Below, piece after piece: positions 34,601-42,955 of a DNA stretch of 64,000 nucleotides (position 1 is its first letter; each line of letters begins with the position of its first letter). Source of the DNA: Bradyrhizobium sp. KBS0727 (GTDB taxonomy: Bacteria; Pseudomonadota; Alphaproteobacteria; Rhizobiales; Xanthobacteraceae); contig NZ_CP042176.1 of assembly GCF_005937885.2 (NCBI RefSeq), positions 4,583,501 to 4,647,500 on the forward strand. The letters run 5' to 3'. The translations under genes were made by a program, and so were the position numbers. The notes below the pieces were generated by a model. The model saw nothing but the letters and a program-made list of their open reading frames with translations, did not search any database and was not told the origin of the DNA.

Positions 34601-35301
34601 GCCGCTTGCTCTTTCGCGTTTTCTTTCGGCAGCCGCAACTCGGCGGTGATCTCCGCCATGATCGCGACCGCGATCTCCGACGGCGACACCGCGCCGATGT
34701 TGAGCCCGATCGGGGCGCGGATGCGCGCGATATCCGCGTCCGAGGCGCCCTGCGCCTTCAGGCGCTCGGCGCGCTTGGCATGGGTTTTTCGCGAACCGAG
34801 CGCGCCGATATAGAAGCAGTCGCGCGCAAAGGCATGCAGCAGCGCCGGATCGTCGATCTTGGGATCATGCGTGACAGCCACGAATGCCGTGTAGTGATCG
34901 ATGTTGAGCGGCGGCAGCGCGACGTCGGGCCATTCCGCGACCAGCGGAACGTCAGGAAAACGCTCGGGGCTGGCGAAGGCCGTGCGCGGATCGACTACCG
35001 TCACGTCGTAATCGAGCGACCGCGCCAGCGGCGCCAGCGCCTGGCTGATATGGACCGCGCCGACGATGACGAGCCGCGCGGTCGGCGCGTAGACGTTGAG
35101 AAACAGTTTTTTGCCGGCGGCTTCGATCATGCCGCTCTTGCCCATGCGGAGCTGTTTTGAAAGCTCGGCGCGCAACGGATCGGTCGCGATGTCCTTTGCC
35201 TTGACCAGCCGCTGCTCGCCGTTGGCGGTGTCGGTGATCACGATCACCGGCCGGCGCGCGGCGCGCTCGGCGTTTACCTGTGTCAGCGTTTCGAGTTTCA
35301 C
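34597..35301 (-). CDS. XdhC-like protein, C-terminal (Rossmann) part with CoxI-like N-part
   Basis: 234 residues. RLVIVGAVHISQALAPLARS is the dinucleotide-fold loop of the XdhC C-terminal domain. It is followed by DYDVTVVDPRTAFASPERFP, VAVTHDPKIDDPALLHAFAR and FYIGALGSRKTHAKRAERLK. XdhC-type proteins bind the molybdenum cofactor, help add its terminal sulfur and insert it into xanthine-oxidase-family enzymes. It overlaps both neighbours by four bases, indicating tight translational coupling. The family's N-terminal cysteine-containing domain is encoded separately just upstream. Confidence 0.9.
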   Translation of the reverse strand: MKLETLTQVNAERAARRPVIVITDTANGEQRLVKAKDIATDPLRAELSKQLRMGKSGMIEAAGKKLFLNVYAPTARLVIVGAVHISQALAPLARSLDYDVTVVDPRTAFASPERFPDVPLVAEWPDVALPPLNIDHYTAFVAVTHDPKIDDPALLHAFARDCFYIGALGSRKTHAKRAERLKAQGASDADIARIRAPIGLNIGAVSPSEIAVAIMAEITAELRLPKENAKEQAA

Positions 35302-35627
35302 GACTGGCTCACCTTCTCGACGAAGACGCGGATGGTGCCGCCGCAGGAGAGGCCGACATTCCAGGCGGTCTCGTCGGCAACGCCGAATTCGAGCATTTTT
35401 GGCTTGCCGCTCGCGATCACGTCGAGCGCCTCGGTGACGACGGCGCCTTCGACGCAGCCGCCGGAGACCGAGCCCAGGAACGTTCCGTCATCGTTGATGA
35501 CGAGGCTGGAGCCGGCCGGGCGCGGCGCCGAGCCCCAGGTTTCGACCACGGTCGCCAGCGCGACCCCATGGCCGGCCTTCTGCCAGGTCTCGGCGGCCTG
35601 GAGGATGTCTTCGTCGCGGTTGAGCAT
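35298..35627 (-). CDS. XdhC/CoxI-like N-terminal domain protein
   Basis: 109 residues. ILQAAETWQKAGHGVALATV, VETWGSAPRPAGSSLVINDD, FLGSVSGGCVEGAVVTEALD and LSCGGTIRVFVEKV are the signature of the XdhC_CoxI domain, with the conserved Cys in SGGCVEG and LSCGG. It stands alone as a short protein. In most bacteria it is fused to the Rossmann part now encoded by the next gene. Together they should form the cofactor-sulfuration and insertion factor for the cox enzyme. It overlaps the next gene by four bases. Confidence 0.9.
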   Translation of the reverse strand: MLNRDEDILQAAETWQKAGHGVALATVVETWGSAPRPAGSSLVINDDGTFLGSVSGGCVEGAVVTEALDVIASGKPKMLEFGVADETAWNVGLSCGGTIRVFVEKVSQS

Positions 35628-35641
35628 GTTAAGGCCCTCTC

Positions 35642-36868
35642 TCAGGCTGCGGATCGGATCAGGCTGCGGTGGTGCGGCGGAGGCGGCGCCGACAGCGCCG
35701 CGATCAGCTCGCCCATCGAACTCAAATTATGCACCGGGCGGAATTCGTCAACGTGCGGCAGCATCATTTTGATGCCCTGCGCCTTGGCCTCGAAGCCGCT
35801 GTAGCGCAATAGCGGGTTGAGCCAGATCAGGCGGCGGCAGGACCGGTGCAGCCGGTCCATCTCGAATGCCAGTTTGTCGTCGGCCTCCCGTTCCAGCCCG
35901 TCGGAAATCAAGAGCACAATGGCGCCCTGCCCGAGCACGCGGCGGCCCCACAATTTGTTGAATGAGTGCAGCGAGGTGGCGATGCGGGTGCCGCCGGCCC
36001 AGTCCTCCACCGACGACGAACAGCTTGCCAGCGCCTCGTCGGGATCGCGCGCGCGTAATGCGCGTGTCACATTGGTCAGCCTTGTGCCGAACAAAAACAC
36101 CGAGACGCGCTTGCGGGCATCGGTGATGGCATGGAGGAAATGCAGGAACAGCCTCGTATATTCGCTCATCGATCCCGAGATATCGAGCAGCGCCACGATC
36201 GGCGCCGGCTTGTCGATCCGGCCGAGTTTTCGGATATCGATGATCTCGCCGCCGGTGCGCAACGAACTGCGCAGCGTCCGGCGCATGTCGAGCCGCAAGC
36301 CCTTGGCATCGGGCTGGTAGCGGCGGGTGCGCAACTCGGCCTGCGGCAGCCGCATGTTGGCGATGGCGCGGGTGACCTCGGCGATCTCCGCCGCGCTCAT
36401 CTGCGCAAAATCCTTCTTCTGCAGGATCTCCTTGTCGGAGACCGACAGCCGCAACTCCTGCTGCTGCTCCTGCACGGATTCCTCGCGCATCGACGGCTGC
36501 GCCAGCGCCTCTTGGACCCGGCGCGAGGCCGGCGGCGGCTTCTTTTTGGCGTGATCCGGCAGCGGCACCGAATCCAGCATGCTCTTCCACTCCTCGGCGG
36601 CGCGGAAGAACAGCGCGAAGGCCTGCGCGAAAATCAGCGCATGCTCGTGGCGCTTGACGAAGATCGCTTCCAGTGTGGTGTAGACGTCGGCGCGGTTGCC
36701 GATCTCGATCACCTGCAGCGCATTCAAGGCATCAATGACCGCCCCCGGCCCGACCGGCAGCCCTGCCGCCCGCAACGCGCGGGCAAAGCCGACCACGTTG
36801 TCGGCCATCCGGCCTGTCGGGGGATTGAGGTGATCGATGGGCATCGGTTCAGGTCTCACTGCCGTCAT
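35642..36868 (-). CDS. coxE: CoxE-like von Willebrand factor A protein
   Basis: 408 residues. Residues about 1-140 form a helical domain typical of CoxE. A Gln/Glu-rich segment (SVQEQQQELRLSVSDKEI) lies near residue 130. The VWA domain occupies about 215-385, with the metal-ion-dependent adhesion site LLDISGSMSEYTRLF and the second loop VLLISDGLEREADDKL. CoxE works with the MoxR-type AAA+ protein CoxD in maturing the Mo/Cu centre of CO dehydrogenase-type enzymes. A family A palindrome (36862-36945) overlaps its first codons. Confidence 0.92.
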   Translation of the reverse strand: MTAVRPEPMPIDHLNPPTGRMADNVVGFARALRAAGLPVGPGAVIDALNALQVIEIGNRADVYTTLEAIFVKRHEHALIFAQAFALFFRAAEEWKSMLDSVPLPDHAKKKPPPASRRVQEALAQPSMREESVQEQQQELRLSVSDKEILQKKDFAQMSAAEIAEVTRAIANMRLPQAELRTRRYQPDAKGLRLDMRRTLRSSLRTGGEIIDIRKLGRIDKPAPIVALLDISGSMSEYTRLFLHFLHAITDARKRVSVFLFGTRLTNVTRALRARDPDEALASCSSSVEDWAGGTRIATSLHSFNKLWGRRVLGQGAIVLLISDGLEREADDKLAFEMDRLHRSCRRLIWLNPLLRYSGFEAKAQGIKMMLPHVDEFRPVHNLSSMGELIAALSAPPPPHHRSLIRSAA

Positions 36869-36945
36869 TCCGGGATGGTCCGAAGGACCAGACCCGGAAT
36901 CTCGAGATTCCGGGTTCGATGCTTCGCATCGCCCCGGAATGACGG
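36862..36945. repeat. Palindromic intergenic repeat, family A (copy 5)
   Basis: CCGTCATTCCGGGATGGTCC to GGGGCGATGCGAAGCATC read on the opposite strand, ending CCCCGGAATGACGG. It is the most intact copy in the window. It lies inside the cox operon, between coxD and coxE, and could reduce expression of the genes after it. Confidence 0.9.
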
Positions 36946-36964
36946 CTAACTATTACGACACGCG

Positions 36965-37876
36965 TCAATCGCTCGTCGCTTCCTTCAAAACCTTCTGCAG
37001 CGTGTCGCCCTGCATGCGCGCGATGTCGTCCTGGTATTTCAGCAGCGCGCCGAGCGTGTCGCCCACCACTTGCGGCGTCAGCGAGCGGGCGTCGAGTTCG
37101 GTCAGCGCGGTGGCCCAGTCGATGGTCTCGGCAACCCCCGGCGACTTGTAGAAGTCCTGGTCGCGCAGCATCTGCACGAAGCGCACGACCTGCTGCGACA
37201 GTTTTGCCGAAATATTGGGAACGCGCGACTTGACGATCGCAAGCTCTCGCTCGGCCTCGGGATAATCGACCCAGTGATACAGGCAGCGCCGCTTCAGCGC
37301 GTCGTGGATCTCGCGAGTGCGGTTCGAGGTGATGATGACGATCGGCGGCTCCGGCGCCTTGATGGTGCCGAATTCGGGAATCGTGACCTGGAAGTCGCTG
37401 AGAATTTCCAGCAAGTAAGCCTCGAAGGCCTCGTCGGCGCGATCGAGTTCGTCGATCAGCAGCACCGGCGCGCCGGCCACATCCGGCTCCAGCGCCTGCA
37501 GCAGCGGCCGCTTGATCAGGAATTTTTCGGCGAAGATGTCGCTGGAAAGCTGGTCGCGGTCGGTATCGCCGGCGGCTTCCGCCAGACGAATGGCGATCAT
37601 CTGCGCCGCGCTGCTCCACTCATAGACCGCGGAAGCGACGTCGAGACCCTCGTAGCATTGCAGCCGGATCAGCTTGCGCCCAAGCGCCGCCGCCAAGACT
37701 TTTGCAATTTCGGTCTTGCCGACGCCAGCCTCGCCTTCGAGGAACAGCGGCCGGCCCATACGCAGCGACAGAAAGGTCACCGTCGCCAGCGACCGCTCGG
37801 CCAGATAGCCGCGCGAGGTCAGGAGTTCGAGCATCGCATCGACGGATTTGGGTAACGCCGATGCACTCATGAGCAT
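36965..37876 (-). CDS. coxD: CoxD/MoxR-type AAA+ ATPase
   Basis: 303 residues. Walker A is FLEGEAGVGKTEIAKVLAAA, Walker B is VLLIDELDRADEAFEAYLLE, sensor 1 is VIITSNRTREIHDALKRRCL, and the arginine finger lies in that same stretch. The IQCYEG-like loop reads IRLQCYEGLDVASAVYEW, typical of MoxR proteins. It is an ATP-driven chaperone that helps assemble the active site of CO-dehydrogenase-type enzymes with CoxE. It is 25 nt downstream of coxM, leaving no room for a large-subunit gene. Confidence 0.93.
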   Translation of the reverse strand: MLMSASALPKSVDAMLELLTSRGYLAERSLATVTFLSLRMGRPLFLEGEAGVGKTEIAKVLAAALGRKLIRLQCYEGLDVASAVYEWSSAAQMIAIRLAEAAGDTDRDQLSSDIFAEKFLIKRPLLQALEPDVAGAPVLLIDELDRADEAFEAYLLEILSDFQVTIPEFGTIKAPEPPIVIITSNRTREIHDALKRRCLYHWVDYPEAERELAIVKSRVPNISAKLSQQVVRFVQMLRDQDFYKSPGVAETIDWATALTELDARSLTPQVVGDTLGALLKYQDDIARMQGDTLQKVLKEATSD

Positions 37877-37901
37877 GCCAGTCTTACGATAGAAAGCAGT
37901 T

Positions 37902-38705
37902 TCACTTCGCAGTCGCGGCTTCGACAGCGCGGCGCGTCAGCACGCCGATCAGATGCGCGCGATATTCGGCGCTGCCGTGCAGATCGCTGTTCAATCCCTC
38001 GGCGGAGACCGAGATGCCGTCGAGCACCTTGTGCGAGAAGCGCTTCTTCAACGCTTCCTCGAACGCCTCGGCGCGGAATACGCCGTCCGAGCCGGCGCCG
38101 GTGACGGCGACACGCACGTCGGAAGGCCGCTTGGCGACGAACACGCCGACCAGCGCATAGCGCGAGGCCTGGTTGCGGAACTTGATATAGGCGGCCTTCT
38201 TCGGCAGCGGGAACATCACCTTGGTAATGATCTCGTCGCTCTCCAGCGCCGTCGTGAACAGGCCCTGGAAGAATTCTTCCGGCTTCAGCTTGCGCTTGTT
38301 GGTGACGATGGTGGCGCCGAGCGCCAAAACGGCGGCCGGATAGTCCGCGGTCGGATCGTTGTTGGCGAGCGAGCCGCCGATGGTGCCCTTGTGGCGCACC
38401 GCGGGGTCGCCAATCTGGCCGGCGAGTTCGGCCAGCGCCGGAATGGCTTCGCCGACGATCGGCGACGTCGCGACCTCAGCATGCCTGGCGGTCGCGCCGA
38501 TCACCAGCGAACGGCCCTTCATCTCGATCGCGCCGAGACCTTCGATGTGGGAGAGGTCGATCAGATGCGGCGGGCTGGCGAGCCGCTGCTTCATGACCGG
38601 CACCAGCGTGTGGCCGCCGGCGATCACCTTGGCGTCTTCGTTCTTCAGCAGCAGATTAGCCGCCTGCCGTACGGTTGCCGGACGATGATATTTGAATTCG
38701 TACAT
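37902..38705 (-). CDS. coxM: CO dehydrogenase-type FAD-binding medium subunit
   Basis: 267 residues. The two FAD motifs of the family are present: KVIAGGHTLVPVMKQRLASP near residue 30, and HKGTIGGSLANNDPTADYPA near 105. The C-terminal part (VRVAVTGAGSDGVFRAEAFE, GSAEYRAHLIGVLTRRAV) is the CO_deh_flav_C domain. The subunit passes electrons from the iron-sulfur subunit to an acceptor. Its normal partners are CoxS, encoded next to it, and CoxL, which is missing here. Confidence 0.93.
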   Translation of the reverse strand: MYEFKYHRPATVRQAANLLLKNEDAKVIAGGHTLVPVMKQRLASPPHLIDLSHIEGLGAIEMKGRSLVIGATARHAEVATSPIVGEAIPALAELAGQIGDPAVRHKGTIGGSLANNDPTADYPAAVLALGATIVTNKRKLKPEEFFQGLFTTALESDEIITKVMFPLPKKAAYIKFRNQASRYALVGVFVAKRPSDVRVAVTGAGSDGVFRAEAFEEALKKRFSHKVLDGISVSAEGLNSDLHGSAEYRAHLIGVLTRRAVEAATAK

Positions 38706-38756
38706 GAGAACTTCCTGATCGCGGGTCGCGATGAATTCGATTAAACGAGATCTGCT

Positions 38757-39242
38757 CTAGGCGAGATCGGATTTGGCCATCGCCTTGGCGCCGGCGGCGA
38801 TCGACTCAACGATGTTCTGGTAGCCGGTGCAGCGGCACAGGTTGCCTTCGAGCTCTTCGCGAATGACATGGTCCGAAAGGTCATGGCCCTTGCGGTGCAC
38901 CAAATCGACCGCGGTCATGATCATGCCGGGGGTGCAGAAGCCGCACTGCAGGCCGTGATGCTCGCGGAAAGCTTCCTGCATCGGATGCAGCGGCGCGCCG
39001 TCGGCAGCCAGACCCTCGATGGTGCGGACCTCGTGGCCGTCGGCCATGACCGCAAGCGTGGTGCAGGATTTCACGGCCTTGCCGTCGAGATGGACGACGC
39101 AGGCGCCGCATTGCGAGGTGTCGCAGCCGACATGGGTGCCCGTCAGCCGGAGATTTTCCCGCAGAAACTGGACCAGCAGGGTACGGGGGTCGATATTGGC
39201 GTTTACGGGGTTGCCGTTCACGATCAGGGAAATCTTGGCCAT
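38757..39242 (-). CDS. coxS: CO dehydrogenase-type [2Fe-2S] small subunit
   Basis: 161 residues from ATG 39242; a longer frame to 39329 has no fitting start. The plant-type cluster ligands are in GCDTSQCGACVVHLDGKAVKSC. The second cluster ligands are in LQCGFCTPGMIM and NLCRCTGYQNIV. This is the standard two-cluster subunit of xanthine-oxidase-family enzymes. It relays electrons from the molybdenum site to FAD. It lies between coxG and coxM in the operon. Confidence 0.95.
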   Translation of the reverse strand: MAKISLIVNGNPVNANIDPRTLLVQFLRENLRLTGTHVGCDTSQCGACVVHLDGKAVKSCTTLAVMADGHEVRTIEGLAADGAPLHPMQEAFREHHGLQCGFCTPGMIMTAVDLVHRKGHDLSDHVIREELEGNLCRCTGYQNIVESIAAGAKAMAKSDLA

Positions 39243-39421
39243 CAGCACTCTCTTGAGCTGCACAGCCGCATATCGGCCGCGCAGGCGTTTAAAATCATTC
39301 CAAGGCCATAATATGGGCCATCCCGGCAATGAGCAACCTCAGAGCCCCTCGCTTGGGGCATGGCCTGACATGGCAAGCGGGACGGTCCGGGCGGCCTTTT
39401 GCGGATCAGCCGCTTCGGGGA

Positions 39422-39868
39422 TCAGCCCTGAACAGCTTTGGCGAAATTGGCGAAGAATTCATCGGCCAGTTTCTTGGCCGAACCGTTGATCAGCCGCTGT
39501 CCGAGCTGAGCCAGCTTGCCGCCGATCTGCGCCTCGACATTGTAGCTCAACAGCGTGCCGCCGTCCTTTTCGGCCAGCCCCACCGTGGCGCCACCCTTGG
39601 CGAAACCGGCGACACCGCCCTCGCCCTCGCCCGAGATCTTGTACCCGTTCGGCGGGTCGAGGTCGCTCAAGGTGACCTTGCCCTTGAAGTGGGCAGAAAC
39701 CGGTCCGACCTTCATCTTGGCGGTGGCGCGGAAGCCGTTGTCCTCGGTCTTTTCCAGTTCCTCGCAGCCGGGGATGCAGGCCTTCAGCACGTCCGGATCG
39801 TTCAATTTGGCCCACACGGCCTCGCGCGGCGCTGCAAGCTGGACTTCGCCGGTCATCGTCATGGCCAT
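39422..39868 (-). CDS. coxG: CoxG-like SRPBCC protein
   Basis: 148 residues from ATG 39868 with a strong AGGAGG site; the frame is open further upstream without support. TGEVQLAAPREAVWAKLNDP, VLKACIPGCEELEKTEDNGF, and the later KVTLSDLDPPNGYKISGEGE show the CoxG/START-like fold. The C-terminal membrane anchor found in Oligotropha CoxG is not seen, as the protein ends LADEFFANFAKAVQG. It is the first gene of the cox cluster and is divergent from pcaB. In Oligotropha CoxG has been linked to membrane attachment of the enzyme. Confidence 0.9.
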   Translation of the reverse strand: MAMTMTGEVQLAAPREAVWAKLNDPDVLKACIPGCEELEKTEDNGFRATAKMKVGPVSAHFKGKVTLSDLDPPNGYKISGEGEGGVAGFAKGGATVGLAEKDGGTLLSYNVEAQIGGKLAQLGQRLINGSAKKLADEFFANFAKAVQG

Positions 39869-40084
39869 GGGTGTGCCTCCTGAAATCGCCTTGGTCTGTG
39901 ATCCCAAGTAAGCCACGTGGGTGCGAAAGGAAAGGCCGCGTTCGGACATTGAGCGATGCAAATTCGCAAAGCGACGCAGGCGGGCGCGGATACCGCAAAC
40001 GCCGAAAGCCAACCCCCGAAAGCCAAGCCCCGAAAGCAAAGGGGCATTGGCAGGGACAGGCGGGAATGGTTAGGTCGCGCGCAC

Positions 40085-41440
40085 ATGAGCACGTCCCTTT
40101 CCCCTCTGCTGGCACCGATGCTGTCGAGTGCTGCGATGCGCGCGATCTGCGACGATGTCGCATGCCTGCAAAACATGCTGGATTTCGAGGCCGGCCTGGC
40201 GCGCGCCGAAGCCGCGGTCGGCGTGATTCCGGCCAGCGCGGCCGGCCCGATCACGGCTGCCTGCCGGGCCGAATCATTCGACCTCGCAGCCCTGGCCGAG
40301 GCCGCCACGCGATCCGGCAACCTCGCAATTCCGCTCGTCAAGGCTCTGACCGCCGATGTCGCGAAGCTTGATGCTGACGCCGCACGCTATGTCCATTGGG
40401 GCGCCACCAGCCAGGACGTCATCGATAGCGGCGCCATGCTCGGGCTGCGTGCCGGCATCGACGCCCTACTCGCCGACACCGGCCGCGCCGTTGCGGGCTT
40501 CGCCGCCCTGGCACGACAGCATCGCCATACGCCCGTGGTGGCCCGTACCTGGCTGCAGCACGCGCTGCCGATGCCGTTCGGCCTCAAGCTTGCCGAATAT
40601 GCCGCGGCGCTGCACCGCTCGCGCCAACGGTTGCGGCGGCTGCGCCGCGAAGCGCTGGCACTGCAATTCGGCGGCGCGGCGGGCACGCTCGCCGCGCTCG
40701 GCGACAAGGGGTTGCCGGTCGCGGAACGACTGGCGCAGGAACTGAACTTGCCGTTGCCCGACGCGCCCTGGCACACCCACCGCGACCGCATCGCGGAAGC
40801 GGCGTCCGTGTTCGCGATCCTCGCCGGCACCTGCGGCAAGATCGCCCGCGACGTCTCGTTGCTGATGCAGACCGACGTCGCTGAGGCCTTCGAACCCTCG
40901 GGCGAAGGCCGCGGCGGTTCATCCACCATGCCGCACAAGCGCAATCCGGTGGCGGCAGCAAGCGCGCTTGGTGCTGCGATCATGGCGCCCAATCTCGCGG
41001 CGACGATCTTTGCCGCGCAGGTGCAGGACCACGAGCGCAGCGCGGGGCCGTGGCACGCGGAATGGCCGACCTTGCCGACGCTGATGCTGGTCACCTCGGG
41101 CGCGCTGGCCGCGATCGTCGATATCGCCGAAGGACTGGAAGTCGATGCCGCAAGGATGCGGGTCAATCTCGATGCGACCCATGGGCTGATCATGGCCGAG
41201 GCCGTGACGATGGCGCTGGCCGAAAAGATCGGCAAGAGCGACGCCCATCATCTGATCGAGGCGGCCAGCAAGAAGGCCGTCGCGACCAAGAAACATCTGC
41301 GCGACGTGCTGACCGCGGATTCGAAGATCGCTGCGCAACTCAGCGCCGACCACCTTGCAAAACTGTTCGAGCCGATGGCCTATCAGGGCGCTTCGCAAGC
41401 CCTGATCGACCGCCTGCTCGCTTCAATCGACGACAAGTAA
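40085..41440 (+). CDS. pcaB: 3-carboxy-cis,cis-muconate cycloisomerase
   Basis: 451 residues from ATG 40085; an in-frame upstream extension is unlikely. It is a fumarase/aspartase-superfamily enzyme: VHWGATSQDVIDSGAML, ARTWLQHALPMPFGLKLAEY, and the flexible signature loop GRGGSSTMPHKRNPVAA carrying the catalytic Ser. It turns 3-carboxymuconate into gamma-carboxymuconolactone in the protocatechuate branch of the beta-ketoadipate pathway. pcaD follows after 18 nt, then pcaC. No pcaHG (ring cleavage) or pcaQ regulator is in the window. Confidence 0.93.
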   Translation: MSTSLSPLLAPMLSSAAMRAICDDVACLQNMLDFEAGLARAEAAVGVIPASAAGPITAACRAESFDLAALAEAATRSGNLAIPLVKALTADVAKLDADAARYVHWGATSQDVIDSGAMLGLRAGIDALLADTGRAVAGFAALARQHRHTPVVARTWLQHALPMPFGLKLAEYAAALHRSRQRLRRLRREALALQFGGAAGTLAALGDKGLPVAERLAQELNLPLPDAPWHTHRDRIAEAASVFAILAGTCGKIARDVSLLMQTDVAEAFEPSGEGRGGSSTMPHKRNPVAAASALGAAIMAPNLAATIFAAQVQDHERSAGPWHAEWPTLPTLMLVTSGALAAIVDIAEGLEVDAARMRVNLDATHGLIMAEAVTMALAEKIGKSDAHHLIEAASKKAVATKKHLRDVLTADSKIAAQLSADHLAKLFEPMAYQGASQALIDRLLASIDDK

Positions 41441-41458
41441 GAGCCTGGAGAATTTCAG

Positions 41459-42241
41459 ATGCCGATGATCGACGCCGACGGGTGCCTGCTCAACGTTTCC
41501 GTCGAAGGCCGCGACGGCGGACCGACGCTGATGCTGTCGAATTCGCTGGGCTCCACCATGGCGATGTGGGAGCCGCAGATGAAGGCGCTGGGCCAGGTGT
41601 TTCGCGTCATCCGCTACGACCGGCGCGGCCACGGCAAATCAAACGTGCCGCCCGGCCCCTATTCGATGGAGCGCTTCGGCCGCGACGTGCTGGCGATCCT
41701 CGACGATCTCAACATCGCCAAGACCCATTGGTGCGGCCTGTCGATGGGTGGCATGGTCGGGCAATGGCTGGGAGCCAACGCGCCGGATCGTTTCGGCAAG
41801 ATCATTCTCGCCAACACCGCCTGCCACTATCCGGACCCGACCCGCTGGCACGAGCGCATCAAGGCGGTGAAGGAAGGCGGCATCGCCGCCGTTGCCGACA
41901 CCGTGATGTCGGGCTGGCTGACCGCCGATTTTCGCGAGCGCGAGCCGCAGATCACCGCCAACATGAAGGCGATGATGCTGACCACGCCGGTCGAGGGCTA
42001 CATCGCCTGCTGCGAGGCGCTGTCGACGCTCGATCTGCGCGAGGCGTTGCCGACAATCAAAAGCCCGACGCTGGTCATCGCCGGACGTCACGACATGTCG
42101 ACGCCAATTTCTGCCGCTGAATACATCCGCAGCAAGATTCCCGGCGCCAGCATGACGATTTTGGACGCCGCGCACATTTCCAATGTCGAGCAACCGCACG
42201 CCTTCACCGACGCGGTGGTCGGCTTCCTGACGCAACGCTAA
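41459..42241 (+). CDS. pcaD: 3-oxoadipate enol-lactonase
   Basis: 260 residues with a GGAG site before ATG 41459. It is an alpha/beta hydrolase. The oxyanion part is LMLSNSLGSTMAMWEPQM, the nucleophile elbow is WCGLSMGGMVGQWLG (Ser of GLSMGG), the acid is in IAGRHDMSTPI, and the catalytic His is in LDAAHISNVEQP. It hydrolyses beta-ketoadipate enol-lactone to beta-ketoadipate in the cytosol. It is the middle gene of pcaBDC. A family B repeat separates it from pcaC. Confidence 0.95.
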   Translation: MPMIDADGCLLNVSVEGRDGGPTLMLSNSLGSTMAMWEPQMKALGQVFRVIRYDRRGHGKSNVPPGPYSMERFGRDVLAILDDLNIAKTHWCGLSMGGMVGQWLGANAPDRFGKIILANTACHYPDPTRWHERIKAVKEGGIAAVADTVMSGWLTADFREREPQITANMKAMMLTTPVEGYIACCEALSTLDLREALPTIKSPTLVIAGRHDMSTPISAAEYIRSKIPGASMTILDAAHISNVEQPHAFTDAVVGFLTQR

Positions 42242-42250
42242 CTCAAACGA

Positions 42251-42330
42251 CGTCATTGCGGGCGAAGCGACGAAGCAATCCATACTTTCTTCGCGGATGA
42301 ATGGATTGCTTCGCTTCGCTCGCAATGACC
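42251..42330. repeat. Palindromic intergenic repeat, family B (copy 2) inside the pca operon
   Basis: CGTCATTGCGGGCGAAGCGA, GAAGCAATCCAT, then ATGGATTGCTTCGCTTCGCT and CGCAATGACC. It fills the pcaD-pcaC gap, so pcaC mRNA would start with or contain a strong hairpin. Confidence 0.9.
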
Positions 42331-42343
42331 GGGGAGAAAATCC

Positions 42344-42739
42344 ATGGACGACAACCAGCGCCGCGACGACGGCATGACCCAGCGCCGCAAGGTGCTCGGC
42401 AACGAATGGGTCGACAAATCGATCGCCAACCGCAACGCGTTCAATACCGATTTCCAGGACCTGATCACGCGCTATGCCTGGGGCGATATCTGGACCCGGC
42501 CGCATTTCGACCACCGCACCCGCCGCGTGCTCGTGATCGGCACCATGGTGGCGCTGGGCCAGTGGGATGAATTCCGCCTGCACGTGCGCGCGGCCCTGGC
42601 CGAAGGCGGTTTCACGCCCGACGACATCAAGGAAATCTTGCTGCAGCAGGCGATCTATTGCGGCGTGCCCGCGGCCAACCATGCCGTCAAGGAAGCCGCG
42701 GCGATCGTCGCCGAACTAGGATTGCTGAAGCGGTCCTGA
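42344..42739 (+). CDS. pcaC: 4-carboxymuconolactone decarboxylase
   Basis: 131 residues with a GGGGAGAA site before ATG 42344. The CMD family core shows GNEWVDKSIANRNAFNTDFQ, TRYAWGDIWTRPHFDHRTRR, VLVIGTMVALGQWDEFRLHV and EILLQQAIYCGVPAANHAVK. The catalytic Cys and His lie in the last stretch (YCGVPAANHA). It decarboxylates gamma-carboxymuconolactone to the enol-lactone used by PcaD. The length fits stand-alone PcaC rather than PcaL fusions. Confidence 0.95.
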   Translation: MDDNQRRDDGMTQRRKVLGNEWVDKSIANRNAFNTDFQDLITRYAWGDIWTRPHFDHRTRRVLVIGTMVALGQWDEFRLHVRAALAEGGFTPDDIKEILLQQAIYCGVPAANHAVKEAAAIVAELGLLKRS

Positions 42740-42808
42740 GGCCACGATCTCGCCAAAGGAAGAGCCCCACCTTGCGGCGGGGCCTTCCTTCTCACGCGTC
42801 TATTCCGA

Positions 42809-42955
42809 CTAGCGGTCTTGATTGGGTTTCTGGCCCTGACGGTTCGGATCCTGCTGCTGCTGGCCCGGCTTGTGGCCGCCGCCTTGCTGCTGCTGGCCTG
42901 GCTTCTGACCCGGGTTCTGGTTCTGCTGGCCCGGATTCTGGTTCTGGTTGCTCAT
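42809..42955 (-). CDS. 48-residue Gln/Asn/Gly/Pro-rich small protein
   Basis: The frame runs from ATG 42955 (GGAG ten bases before; an in-frame ATG at 42970 overlaps that site) to TAG at 42809. The product starts MSNQNQNPGQQNQNPGQKPG, continues with QQQQGGGHKPGQQQQDPNRQ and ends GQKPNQDR. About two-thirds of residues are Gln, Asn, Gly or Pro, with NPGQ and KPGQ as loose repeats. It is probably disordered and soluble. A similar protein is, from memory, common in Bradyrhizobium. It is convergent with pcaC. The role is unknown. Confidence 0.65.
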   Translation of the reverse strand: MSNQNQNPGQQNQNPGQKPGQQQQGGGHKPGQQQQDPNRQGQKPNQDR

